DNA of 34,906 nucleotides, taken from NCBI RefSeq assembly GCF_000411255.1, contig NZ_KE150413.1, forward strand, positions 126,215 to 161,120, read 5' to 3'. Every line of letters starts with the position of its first letter. Within the stretch, counting starts at the first letter, position 1. The position numbers were made by a program, and so were the translations under genes. This document shows positions 26,395-33,742 of this stretch, piece after piece. Below the pieces are notes generated by a model, which worked only from the letters and a program-made list of their open reading frames with translations, had not been told where the DNA came from and did not search any database. This stretch comes from Paenibacillus sp. HGH0039. Lineage in GTDB: Bacteria > Bacillota > Bacilli > Paenibacillales > NBRC-103111.

Positions 26395-26844
26395 TTACTT
26401 GTTTTTGACGAGATCGTTGGAGCTTATGCCGAGGAAATCGAAAGCTTCTTTAAGCATAGCCTGATCTTCTTTGTTCCAGAAGCTTTTTTGAATATCGGAA
26501 ATGTTCGAGTTTCTGGAGATGCGGTCCATCTGCATCTTCATGATCGAACCGCTGCACAGCACGGCAATGTGGGAAACATGAGGGAATACGGTTCTTTGCG
26601 CTTCTTCCCAAATGCTGTTGACCTCCGGTGTGAACACGATCGGACGTCCGTCGCGCTCCATAAAACGGTTGTCGACGAGCAGCTTGACTTTGCCCGCTTT
26701 GGCGCTGTTTGCCACAGTTTCGGTAATGATGCGAGCCGCTTCCCGGGCTTCCTCGACCGTCAGGTTATCGACGACCTGCCAAGCAAAAACCAGGTTGGCT
26801 TTATCCATGTTGGAGCTGAATTTATCTTTCAGTAGAACGCTCAT
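26395..26844 (-). CDS. Uncharacterised protein, possibly STAS/SEC14-like (SpoIIAA-like fold)
   Basis: This is a 149-residue soluble protein with no signal peptide or membrane segment. The order of predicted elements (strand around LVFAWQVV, helix EEAREAARIITETV, strand KVKLLVDNRFM, then a helix and the strand HIAVLCSG) fits the STAS/SEC14-like alpha/beta fold. I do not recognise a specific family with confidence. AAGGGG lies 8 nt before the ATG. It starts 19 nt after the diiron-protein gene on the same strand and ends at its own terminator, so the two are almost certainly one operon. A partner or regulatory role for the upstream gene is inference. Confidence 0.7.
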   Translation of the reverse strand: MSVLLKDKFSSNMDKANLVFAWQVVDNLTVEEAREAARIITETVANSAKAGKVKLLVDNRFMERDGRPIVFTPEVNSIWEEAQRTVFPHVSHIAVLCSGSIMKMQMDRISRNSNISDIQKSFWNKEDQAMLKEAFDFLGISSNDLVKNK

Positions 26845-26863
26845 TTTGTTACCCCTTCGCTAA

Positions 26864-27505
26864 TTATTTAAACCAAGATGCGAGCATGACGTCCAGCGTG
26901 TTGCAGGTATACTTAACGAGATGCTCGGCTTCCTGCAGCTGTTTTTCGGTCATGTTCTGGATGAGATGATACACTTGGCTGTGTTCCTCGTCCGCCTCGC
27001 AGTGAATCGCCCAGTATTCGAGATCCGTAAAGCCGGTCTCCTGCAAAATTTTGTAGGCGTGAAGATAGACGGCGTGAGCGAAGCCTTCGCTCGTGCTGTT
27101 GATGATCAGCAGCGACATATTTTCATCCATGGCCGCAACGGCGCGGTATTGGAGAGAGATGAAGTGTTCCGTCTCGTAATTGGCGGTATGGTTTTCGGGA
27201 TCGTCCAAGCCGATGCCGATCATCCATTTGCGGAGCATCTCGGCATGGTCTTTCTCTTCGTCATAGTGAGTGGAGAAAACATCGTGGTTCACATCCGGGA
27301 ACCGTTCCCATCTGAGCTTCAGCAGCTCGCCAAAATGTTTGGATAAATGATAGAGGTTGTTGCACCAGACAAAATACTGCGGATCTTTCTCCGCCGGGAA
27401 ATTCAAAAAGAACGGATTTTCGGTTTTAACACGCGCAAGCTCCGATGAAATGATCCCGCTGATTCTTTCGATAACTTCTTCTTTGGTGGTTGTTACGTTT
27501 GTCAT
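26864..27505 (-). CDS. Heme-oxygenase-like diiron protein (TenA/PqqC-like, iron-containing redox enzyme family)
   Basis: This is a 213-residue, all-helical, soluble protein. Carboxylate and histidine pairs fall at regular places: His57 and Glu60 (SKHFGELL), Glu84 and His87 (YDEEKDHAEML), Glu140 and His144 (SEGFAHAVY), and Asp172 and His175 (CEADEEHSQVY). This is the kind of ligand set used by heme-oxygenase-like diiron oxidases, a superfamily that includes TenA, PqqC, UndA and CADD. Members oxidise or cleave small amines and acids, but the substrate here is unknown. The ATG follows AGGGGAG. It is the first gene of a two-gene operon, divergent from a MocR regulator that may control it. Confidence 0.8.
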   Translation of the reverse strand: MTNVTTTKEEVIERISGIISSELARVKTENPFFLNFPAEKDPQYFVWCNNLYHLSKHFGELLKLRWERFPDVNHDVFSTHYDEEKDHAEMLRKWMIGIGLDDPENHTANYETEHFISLQYRAVAAMDENMSLLIINSTSEGFAHAVYLHAYKILQETGFTDLEYWAIHCEADEEHSQVYHLIQNMTEKQLQEAEHLVKYTCNTLDVMLASWFK

Positions 27506-27580
27506 TCAGGAATTCTCCCCTTTCTACATGTATATCGGTAAAATAATGTAAATTTTTAAGACAAATAACGACAAATTTCT

Positions 27581-27608
27581 ATTAAATTATGTTCACTTGA
27601 AAGTTCAA
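27581..27608 (-). promoter_or_regulatory. Candidate promoter of the diiron-protein operon
   Basis: On the minus strand, TTGAAC (27603-27608), a 16-nt spacer and TTTAAT (27581-27586) are present. The surrounding 27530-27610 is strongly AT-rich. The 5' leader would be about 70 nt. Confidence 0.4.
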
Positions 27609-27674
27609 ATGAAGTTTGGGAAGATAGGACTGAAATTGTGGATTGGCCAGGCAGGATATGCACGACAAAAATTA

Positions 27675-27707
27675 GGAGGTGCGGCATCGTTTAACGATCA
27701 GGATGCC
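27675..27707 (+). promoter_or_regulatory. Nested inverted repeats upstream of the MocR gene
   Basis: ATCGTT-T-AACGAT (27686-27698) is a perfect dyad lying inside a second dyad, GGCATC (27683-27688) and GATGCC (27702-27707). It follows a copy of TTAGGAGGTGCG that recurs at the real ribosome site (about 27753). It is a good candidate for the regulator's own operator or a leader hairpin. Confidence 0.45.
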
Positions 27708-27770
27708 GTATGCCAAACGTTCTCCGATTTAGCCGGAGGAAGCATCGAAGCTTAGGAGGTGCGTCGCGTC

Positions 27771-29150
27771 ATGCGTGAATTTACGCTGGATTTTTCGACC
27801 AGCAAAAAGCCGATTTTTCACCAGTTATATACCTATTTCAAAAACGGGATCCGGGAAGGAAGGCTGCGCAGCGGAGACTATCTTCCTTCGCTCCGCAGCA
27901 GTGCCCGGTCTTTCGGCGTCAGTAAAAATAGCGTGGAAAACGCCTATCAGCTGCTGATATCGGAAGGGTATCTGCGGAATATCCCCAAAAAAGGCTACTG
28001 CGTGACGTACGAACCGGATGCGTCCCCGCGCGAGGTTATCGGGGCGGAAGCGGCAAATATCTCCGAACGGACGGTCACGACGGATTTCCGCTACGGCAAT
28101 ATTGAGCTGGGGACGTTCCCCTTCCGGCATTGGAACAAGGTGCGGAATCTCCTGGTCGCGCAGTATCAGAGCCGTTATGCCGTCGAAGGAACGAATCAGG
28201 GGGAATATTTGCTCCGCAAGGAGCTTTCCAGGCTTTTGTATGAATCCAGGGGGGTTCTGTCTACCCCGGACCAGATTGTCGTGGGAGCGGCCCCCCAGCA
28301 GCTCGTGATGCTGTTAAGCCAGCTTCTCGACGTGAAGAAGCATAGGATCGGCGTCGAGAATCCCGGATACGACGGGGCCCGGAATACGTTTTTGAATCTG
28401 GGGTTTCGTGTCCGCCCGATTCCACTGACCGGCAGCGGCGTCTCGCTTCGGGAGCTGACGGGGAGCGGCGCGAACGTGATGTATGTAAGCCCCTCCCAGC
28501 AGTTCAGGAACCGGATGACGATGCCTGCCGACAAAAGAACGGAGCTGGCGGATTGGGCCCGCTCCCGCGAATATCTCATCGAGGACGATTACGAATGGGA
28601 GTTCAAATACGAGGAAGGAATTCTTCCCGCGATTCAGAGCATGGTCCCGGACAAGACGGTTTACATCGGCCGGATCTCCAAGGCGCTGCTGCCGGTGTTC
28701 AATCTCAGCTACATGGTGCTGCCCTCCGGACTTCTTTCCGAGTTTCACTCGAAAGTCCCGGAGTACGACCAGCCGGTTTCCAGACTGGACCAGCTCACCT
28801 TCGCGCGGTACTTGTCCGACGGCTACTGGTATAAGCATCTGCAGCAGATGCGGAGGCTTTACGAGGAGAAGCAGCGGTATTTTGCGGAGGCCCTCGAACG
28901 GTATATGCCGGGAAAAGCGCAGGCCGAGGGAAAAGATACGGGGCTTCACGCTTTTCTGACCGTACGGACGGACCGGTCGGAGGACGAGCTGATCGAAGCG
29001 GCCTTGGAAAAGGGCGTGCGGGTGTACGGCACCGCCCGGTACTGGCTGCGGCCCGGAGACGAGTATCCGACCGTGCTGCTCGGATACGGGGCGCTGGGCC
29101 GGGAGGAAATTGCCGCCGGCGTGAAGGCGCTGGCGGAAGCGTGGTTCTGA
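27771..29150 (+). CDS. MocR-type regulator (GntR winged helix fused to aminotransferase-like domain)
   Basis: This protein of 459 residues combines an N-terminal GntR helix-turn-helix (KPIFHQLYTYFKNGIREGRLRSGDYLPSLRSSARSFGVSKNSVENAYQLLISEGYL, about 10-70) with a class I aminotransferase fold. PLP would be bound through Lys304 in YIGRISKALLP, with the family landmarks GVENPGYDGARNTF, YVSPSQQFRNRM and IEDDYEWEF. MocR proteins (GabR, PdxR and others) sense an amine or PLP adduct and control a neighbouring divergent gene. By that rule the diiron operon at 26395-27505 is the likely target, besides autoregulation. ATG 27771 is used; AGGAGG lies 11 nt upstream, and a GTG at 27759 overlaps the ribosome site. 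Confidence 0.93.
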   Translation: MREFTLDFSTSKKPIFHQLYTYFKNGIREGRLRSGDYLPSLRSSARSFGVSKNSVENAYQLLISEGYLRNIPKKGYCVTYEPDASPREVIGAEAANISERTVTTDFRYGNIELGTFPFRHWNKVRNLLVAQYQSRYAVEGTNQGEYLLRKELSRLLYESRGVLSTPDQIVVGAAPQQLVMLLSQLLDVKKHRIGVENPGYDGARNTFLNLGFRVRPIPLTGSGVSLRELTGSGANVMYVSPSQQFRNRMTMPADKRTELADWARSREYLIEDDYEWEFKYEEGILPAIQSMVPDKTVYIGRISKALLPVFNLSYMVLPSGLLSEFHSKVPEYDQPVSRLDQLTFARYLSDGYWYKHLQQMRRLYEEKQRYFAEALERYMPGKAQAEGKDTGLHAFLTVRTDRSEDELIEAALEKGVRVYGTARYWLRPGDEYPTVLLGYGALGREEIAAGVKALAEAWF

Positions 29151-29520
29151 GCCGCCGGATTGTGACGGTGGCGGACGCTTGCTCCCGCTGCGCAGGCTCT
29201 GCGGGAAGACAGGGCTGCGCCACGCGCGGCTGTGCCCGCATACTCGGCCTCGCACCGCATTACCGGAAGGCTCAGCTGTCCAGGGTACGTCCGGCCTCGC
29301 ACCGCATTACCGGAAGGCGCAGCTGTGCCGTACTGCCCGAAGCCTGTAACGCCCCTTACGGCTCACAGGCTTGAACGGTCATTACATGGCGGGCGGAACC
29401 TGCCGCTTGCTTGCCGGACGCCTGCCGGGTGTCCTGCTCACTTTGCGCGTTCTGTCCCTTTAACGGACGGACCGTACCCGTTACGATTAGGTACATCAAC
29501 CGAGTAAGGTGGGCGTGAAC
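29151..29520. other. Gene-free spacer with direct repeats and a hairpin
   Basis: I see no supported gene. The segment holds two 35-bp direct repeats (29245 and 29292) and a hairpin (29340-29347 with 29365-29372, 8 bp, containing an inner GTAA/TTAC pairing). The hairpin has no T tract. Its function is unknown. Confidence 0.6.
29245..29326. repeat. 35-bp direct repeat, two copies at 47-bp period
   Basis: Copies at 29245-29279 and 29292-29326 differ at one base. Each reads CGGCCTCGCACC, then GCATTACCGGAAGGC, then a variable base and CAGCTGT. The 12-bp spacers are unlike the repeat. Confidence 0.93.
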
Positions 29521-30282
29521 ATGAACTTTATTTTTGACCTGGATGGAACGATTTGCTTCAAAGGACAGCCGATTTCGAAGCGCATTCTGGATGTTTTGCT
29601 GGAGCTGGAGGATGCCGGGCACTTTGTGGGCTTCGCATCGGCGCGGCCCTGCCGGGATATGCTTCCCGTCCTGGACGAAAGATTCGGCGGACATCTGCTG
29701 ATCGGGGCCAACGGCGCAATGACGTTTTACCGCAAGCAGCCGCTGGCGTACCAGCCGATTCCCGGGCCGTTAGCCGGGCAAATCGTTAACCTGCTGAATG
29801 ATTATGAGGCCGAATATCTTATTGACGATACATGGAACTATGCTTACCGTCTGAGTCCCGAGCATCCGTTCCTGGCTAATGTGGACCCCCATGGGCTGGC
29901 GAGACGCGTGGAGCTGGACGACATTCAATCGTTTGTCAAAATCGTCGTGCTCTCCTGCAGCCGGTTTGAGGAGTTGTCCGCGAAGCTGAGAGCCCTGGAC
30001 GTTACGATCCATCATCACTCCTCGGAGGGCATTCTGGATATAACCAGCCAAGGCGTTAACAAGATGGCGGCCTTGAGCGGCTGCGGGCTCCCGCTGGAGG
30101 AGTTCATTTGTTTCGGCAACGACAACAACGATCTGCCGCTTTTCCGGAAAGCGAAGCATTCGGTGCTGATCGGGGACCATGACGCGCTGGCTGAACTCGC
30201 CAAGGAGAAAATCGCCGTCGACGACCGGACGGAGGAGAATATCCTGCAAAAATTAAAGGAGCTCGGCACGGTACTCGTTTGA
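29521..30282 (+). CDS. HAD-superfamily hydrolase, Cof-type
   Basis: This is a 253-residue cytoplasmic phosphatase. Motif I is FDLDGT (nucleophile Asp6, acid Asp8) at the very N-terminus. Motif II is FASARP, the motif III lysine is in QGVNKMAAL, and motif IV is FGNDNNDLPLF. The large insertion between motifs II and III is the type IIB cap of Cof proteins, which dephosphorylate sugar or cofactor phosphates. Substrate is unknown. ATG 29521 has AAGGTGG upstream; an in-frame ATG at 29509 lies before that site. The stop codon sits within the terminator hairpin. Confidence 0.92.
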   Translation: MNFIFDLDGTICFKGQPISKRILDVLLELEDAGHFVGFASARPCRDMLPVLDERFGGHLLIGANGAMTFYRKQPLAYQPIPGPLAGQIVNLLNDYEAEYLIDDTWNYAYRLSPEHPFLANVDPHGLARRVELDDIQSFVKIVVLSCSRFEELSAKLRALDVTIHHHSSEGILDITSQGVNKMAALSGCGLPLEEFICFGNDNNDLPLFRKAKHSVLIGDHDALAELAKEKIAVDDRTEENILQKLKELGTVLV

Positions 30283-30306
30283 GTGCCGTGCAGGCTCCTT
30301 TTTTTT
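30255..30306. terminator. Long bidirectional terminator overlapping the HAD stop codon
   Basis: The left arm 30255-30276 and right arm 30281-30302 pair over about 17-18 bp with a small internal mismatch, loop GTTT. T8 follows on the plus strand. The left flank (AAAAATTAAA) gives a U-rich tail for the minus-strand M24 gene. The HAD stop (30280-30282) is at the loop. Confidence 0.88.
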
Positions 30307-30314
30307 GCGGATGA

Positions 30315-31007
30315 TTAGTCCACAGTCAGCAGCTGCTCGAAAAAGCCGCCGATCTCGCGCTCGCGGTCCACAAAATGGATCTCCAGGATCCAGTCGCGGG
30401 GCAGGCCGTTTTTATCGTTATCCCGCATCTTGATGTGATTGTCGGGATGGATATAATTCTCGACCTCTTCGCCTTGTACGATCTCGTGAGGGAATTCTCC
30501 GATAAGATGACCGGCGTGAGGGCCGCCATACTCCCAACCGTAATCGCGGGCCAAAGCGGTCATAAAATCGTAAAGCTCGCTGCCCGTTATGTCCGGACGA
30601 GATTCGAAGAAGGCCTTGCCGTCATGCCAGGCGAGTTCGACGTCCCGCCGCAGTTTATTTTTGAGAGGATCGTCTCCAAACACATACGTGCGTCCGAAAT
30701 CGGCTTCCCAATCTTCGAAGATCGGGCCGAAGTCGATAAAGAGAATGTCTCCCGGCTCCACCATTCTGTCGGGCGGATTTTCCCGGTACGGATGAAGCGT
30801 ATTGCTTCCCGCGCGCACGATCCGCTTGTGCCAGTACTTTTTGATCCCGTAAAGCTCGAAGGCGAACTGATAAATTTCCCGGTTCAATTCTTTCTCCGTA
30901 ACGCCGCTGCGCAGAATTCCTTTCGCTTCGGCCATTTCGAAAAGCGCGAGGGCTTTCTTTTCCGCCTCGCGTAAATTTGTATGACGCTCCTGTCGGGTTG
31001 CTGCCAT
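30315..31007 (-). CDS. M24 family metallopeptidase (Xaa-Pro dipeptidase/aminopeptidase-like)
   Basis: This protein of 230 residues has the creatinase/aminopeptidase pita-bread fold. The five metal ligands of M24 enzymes can be picked out: Asp92 (FIDFGP), Asp103 (EADFGRTYV), His167 (PHAGHLIGEFPHE), Glu209 (WILEIHFVD) and Glu224 (GGFFEQLL). It lacks the N-terminal creatinase domain of full prolidases, so it is a compact version. A dimetal hydrolase acting on an Xaa-Pro or related small substrate is likely. GAGAGGAGAC precedes the ATG. It is single and convergent with the HAD gene, sharing one terminator. Confidence 0.9.
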   Translation of the reverse strand: MAATRQERHTNLREAEKKALALFEMAEAKGILRSGVTEKELNREIYQFAFELYGIKKYWHKRIVRAGSNTLHPYRENPPDRMVEPGDILFIDFGPIFEDWEADFGRTYVFGDDPLKNKLRRDVELAWHDGKAFFESRPDITGSELYDFMTALARDYGWEYGGPHAGHLIGEFPHEIVQGEEVENYIHPDNHIKMRDNDKNGLPRDWILEIHFVDREREIGGFFEQLLTVD

Positions 31008-31171
31008 TGTTGTATGTCTCCTCTCTCTAACAGGTATCCAATTATCTCCTTCTCTATTGTACGGGCTAAGGGACGAGTTGGAAAGTTACAGATTCGGCAA
31101 GAAAGTAAGGACAGAACGCCGGTGCTTCTGCATAATCAAACAAAAAAATGCATAAAATAAGCGCCGGACTG

Positions 31172-31200
31172 TTTCGGAATCGCGCAAAATGTGTTATCAT
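31172..31200 (+). promoter_or_regulatory. Candidate extended -10 promoter of the small exported protein
   Basis: TGT-TATCAT (-10 at 31195-31200) has an extended TG. The -35 at 17 nt (TTTCGG, 31172) is weak. The start codon is 32 nt downstream. Confidence 0.4.
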
Positions 31201-31231
31201 AGTTGTAACAGATTACAAAAGGGGGGAGACG

Positions 31232-31591
31232 ATGAAACAACGGAACGCGATCATTCGCTGGTGCCTGTTTCTTGCACTGTCCTTCCTGCTGAGCTTCTCC
31301 GCGCCCGTGCCTCTGACTCAGGAGGCCGCGGCCAGCCAGTCATCCTCTACGTATGAGTCTGTCCCTCCGCTTAGCGAACACAAATCCAAGTATGTGATCC
31401 GCAAAGCCGTTACCCATCATTTTGCCAAAATGATGAAGGCGGCCAACACCCTCGTGGTTTTATTCGTGCTGTGCCTGTTTACCCTCTTTAAAGCTCCCGT
31501 TCCGGGGCTCCGGTACAAACCCTTCTTCTGCCTGTTAAGGCGCAAACAACTTCTTCTACCCATCAAATTCACGTCGAATTACGTGGCTTAA
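31232..31591 (+). CDS. Small membrane or exported protein of unknown function
   Basis: This is a 119-residue protein with a basic start and a hydrophobic segment (about 8-25, RWCLFLALSFLLSFSAPVP) resembling a signal peptide, then a short Ser-rich stretch. A second hydrophobic helix (about 72-90, TLVVLFVLCLFTLF) leads to a basic tail. It is therefore probably a small integral membrane protein with an external loop of about 45 residues. AAGGGGGGAG precedes ATG 31232; the frame is open from 31148 but without a ribosome site. I do not recognise the family. Confidence 0.72.
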   Translation: MKQRNAIIRWCLFLALSFLLSFSAPVPLTQEAAASQSSSTYESVPPLSEHKSKYVIRKAVTHHFAKMMKAANTLVVLFVLCLFTLFKAPVPGLRYKPFFCLLRRKQLLLPIKFTSNYVA

Positions 31592-31763
31592 GTTCTCTGC
31601 CGTTATCCGGCAAAACGTATAGTCCCATTCATCCGAATGTTGAACGAAAGCACCTGCTGTCCAATTTTTCGGCCGCTTGTTAAGGGTTTCTTTGAGTCTG
31701 TCTAAAACTACCTGAATGTATAAATAATGCATAAACATGTATAAAAATAACGTGGATAATATT
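31592..31763. other. AT-rich intergenic promoter region before khtTU
   Basis: No gene is supported. A weak TGCCG/CGGCA hairpin follows the small membrane-protein gene at about 31604. From 31700 the sequence is AT-rich with several TATAAA/GATAAT-like -10 elements, including GATAAT at 31755-31760, which would start transcription at the structured leader. Confidence 0.45.
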
Positions 31764-31919
31764 GGAGACGATGATGAGCCTCGGCGAAAAAATAAGCCGG
31801 GCGGCAAGGCCCCCGTCTGCCCGAATTCCTGGACTCCTTACGGCCGGGAAGGGCGCGGGCGGTTTGAAGCAGGACCGAAAGGTCCCTAATTACACTCATT
31901 TATAGGAGGCTATTCCGCT
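31764..31919 (+). promoter_or_regulatory. Highly structured 5' leader of khtTU, candidate riboswitch
   Basis: Several stems can be drawn. AGACG/CGTCT (31766-31770 with 31814-31818) encloses a hairpin GCC-T-CGGC/GCCGGGC (31778-31785 with 31796-31802). A second domain has GCCCG/CGGGC (31819-31823 with 31856-31860) enclosing TTCCTGG/CCGGGAA (31826-31832 with 31844-31850). A third hairpin is GGACC-GAAA-GGTCC (31872-31885) with a GNRA loop. AGGAGGC follows. I do not recognise the class. Confidence 0.45.
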
Positions 31920-32414
31920 ATGTACGTAAGAGAATCCGATTTGCCGGGGATAGGAAAGAAGTTCCTGATGAATACCCGCGGCGGAGATAAGATCGTCGTT
32001 ATCCTTCATGACGACGGCAGACGTGAAATGTACCATTTTCACTATGACGATCCCGACGAGAGCTTGTCCATGGTCACCCTTGACGACGATGAAGCCCGTC
32101 AACTTGCCGCAATCGTAGGCGGATTGACGTATAAACCGAAGGCGCTGGAGTCGATCGAAGTGGCTCTGGACGATTTGATCATCGAATGGTACAAGATGGA
32201 CCCGGAGTATGCGTGCATCGGCCAATCAATCGGCGAGCTGGACGTCCGGCAAAATTCGGGAGCGACCATCATTGCGGTGGTCGACAAAAATCACGGCAAG
32301 CAGATCAATCCGGGACCGGATTATGTCTTGTCCGCCGACTCGACTCTGATCGTGGTCGGGGAAAGACAGCAGCAAAAATTGTTCCGGCACATTTTAAAGA
32401 ATGGAAGTGGTTGA
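31920..32414 (+). CDS. khtT: KhtT, regulatory RCK_C subunit of the K+/H+ antiporter
   Basis: This is a 164-residue cytoplasmic protein. The N-terminal part ([40 protein letters not shown]) is the characteristic KhtT opening. The C-terminal half (about 75-160) is an RCK_C/TrkA_C domain ending [21 protein letters not shown]. In Bacillus subtilis KhtT binds the KhtU channel-like antiporter, senses cations and pH, and is a known c-di-AMP receptor. AGGAGGC is placed well before ATG 31920. Only four bases separate its stop from khtU, so translation is probably coupled. A folded leader precedes it. Confidence 0.93.
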   Translation: MYVRESDLPGIGKKFLMNTRGGDKIVVILHDDGRREMYHFHYDDPDESLSMVTLDDDEARQLAAIVGGLTYKPKALESIEVALDDLIIEWYKMDPEYACIGQSIGELDVRQNSGATIIAVVDKNHGKQINPGPDYVLSADSTLIVVGERQQQKLFRHILKNGSG

Positions 32415-32418
32415 ATAG

Positions 32419-33660
32419 ATGAATTACATGGTTTTTGAGGTAGGTCTGGCTATCGCGCTTATTGCGGCGGCCGGGTTGTTGTCAGCCAAACTCCGCTTTT
32501 CGGTCATTCCTTTCTATATTCTGATCGGGATGGCCGTAGGTCCGCACGCGCTGGAGTTCTGGCATTTTGATTTCCGGTTCATTGAAAGCGCGCCGCTGAT
32601 CGAGTTTATGGGCCGGATCGGGGTCCTGTTCCTTCTGTTCTATCTGGGACTGGAGTTCTCGGTAGGCCGGCTTATCAAGTCGGGGCGTTCCATCGCCGTG
32701 GGCGGTACGATTTATATCCTCATTAATTTTACGCTGGGCGTCTTATTCGCTTGGGCGCTCGGTTTTCCTCTAGCCGAAATTCTGGTGATTGCCGGAATTA
32801 CGACGATTTCCTCCAGTGCCATCGTGGCCAAAGTTCTGGTCGATCTGAAAAGAACGGCCAATCCCGAAACCGAAATGATCCTCGGCATTATCATGTTCGA
32901 AGATGTTTTCCTCGCCGTCTATATCTCTATCCTATCAGGTCTCGTCCTGAGCGGTTCCACAACGCTGGGAGGCGTGCTGCTCTCCGCGCTCATCGCGCTC
33001 GGATTTATGCTGGTGCTGCTCGTAGCGGGCAGAAAAGCCGTTCCACTCCTGAACCGGCTGCTGAACATCCGCTCCAACGAGCTGTTCGCGCTCGTGATTT
33101 TCGCGGCGCTGTTCCTCGTAGCGGGCTTCTCCGAAACGATTCATGTCGCGGAAGCGATCGGAGCTCTGCTCGTCGGGCTTGTCCTGGCGGAGACGGAGCA
33201 CGCCAAGCGGATCGAGCATCTGATCATGCCGTTCCGGGACTTCTTCGGCGCTATTTTCTTCTTCAGCTTCGGGCTGACCATCGATCCCCTGGCGCTCGGC
33301 GGAGCCGTCTGGATGTCGCTGGGAGCCGTCGCGATTACCCTGATCGGCAACTTGGCCGCCGGGATGCTGGCGGGGCGAAGCGCCGGTCTGCCTTCGAAGG
33401 CTTCGGCCAACATCGGCCTGACCATTGTATCGCGCGGCGAATTTTCCATTATTATGGCCAATCTCGGCAAAGCGGGCGGACTGCTGGCTGTTTTACAGCC
33501 CTTCGCGGCTCTGTACGTACTCATCATGGCGATTCTCGGGCCGCTGCTTACCAAGGAAAGCAAAACCATTTACAAGTGGATGAATAAAGTGATTCCTTTC
33601 AAAGACGCGTCCGGCAAAAAGGAGGGCAAAACCGTTCTGCAAAAGGAAGGAAGCGGGTAA
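32419..33660 (+). CDS. khtU: KhtU, CPA2-family K+/H+ antiporter (Kef-type)
   Basis: This is an integral membrane protein of 413 residues with about 12 hydrophobic segments, the Na_H_Exchanger fold. It opens with LAIALIAAAGLLSAKLRFSVIPFYILIGMAVGP. Landmarks of the Kef/CPA2 group include LLFYLGLEFSVGRL, the ITTISSSAIVAKVL segment, FEDVFLAVYISILSGL, and SRGEFSIIMANLG near the C-terminus. It exports K+ (and other monovalent cations) in exchange for protons under control of KhtT. It lacks the long cytoplasmic RCK domain of KefC, consistent with a separate KhtT subunit. The C-terminus is a short basic tail. A YitT gene follows 82 nt downstream. Confidence 0.94.
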   Translation: MNYMVFEVGLAIALIAAAGLLSAKLRFSVIPFYILIGMAVGPHALEFWHFDFRFIESAPLIEFMGRIGVLFLLFYLGLEFSVGRLIKSGRSIAVGGTIYILINFTLGVLFAWALGFPLAEILVIAGITTISSSAIVAKVLVDLKRTANPETEMILGIIMFEDVFLAVYISILSGLVLSGSTTLGGVLLSALIALGFMLVLLVAGRKAVPLLNRLLNIRSNELFALVIFAALFLVAGFSETIHVAEAIGALLVGLVLAETEHAKRIEHLIMPFRDFFGAIFFFSFGLTIDPLALGGAVWMSLGAVAITLIGNLAAGMLAGRSAGLPSKASANIGLTIVSRGEFSIIMANLGKAGGLLAVLQPFAALYVLIMAILGPLLTKESKTIYKWMNKVIPFKDASGKKEGKTVLQKEGSG

Positions 33661-33742
33661 TGCCGCCGGATATTCGCACTCGGACGCTGGCTGATTGTAC
33701 GGTCCTGTAAGGACGGAATCTAAGCGATGAGGAGGAATTCCG

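Noticed and set aside
26261-26464. A 67-residue frame after the second GDPD gene
   Set aside because: It covers two terminator hairpins and runs into the opposing gene, so it is not a gene.
31556-31899. Minus-strand frames of 60-80 residues across the khtTU leader
   Set aside because: They have no ribosome site, cross a promoter-like AT-rich region and a strongly folded segment, and have no recognisable product.
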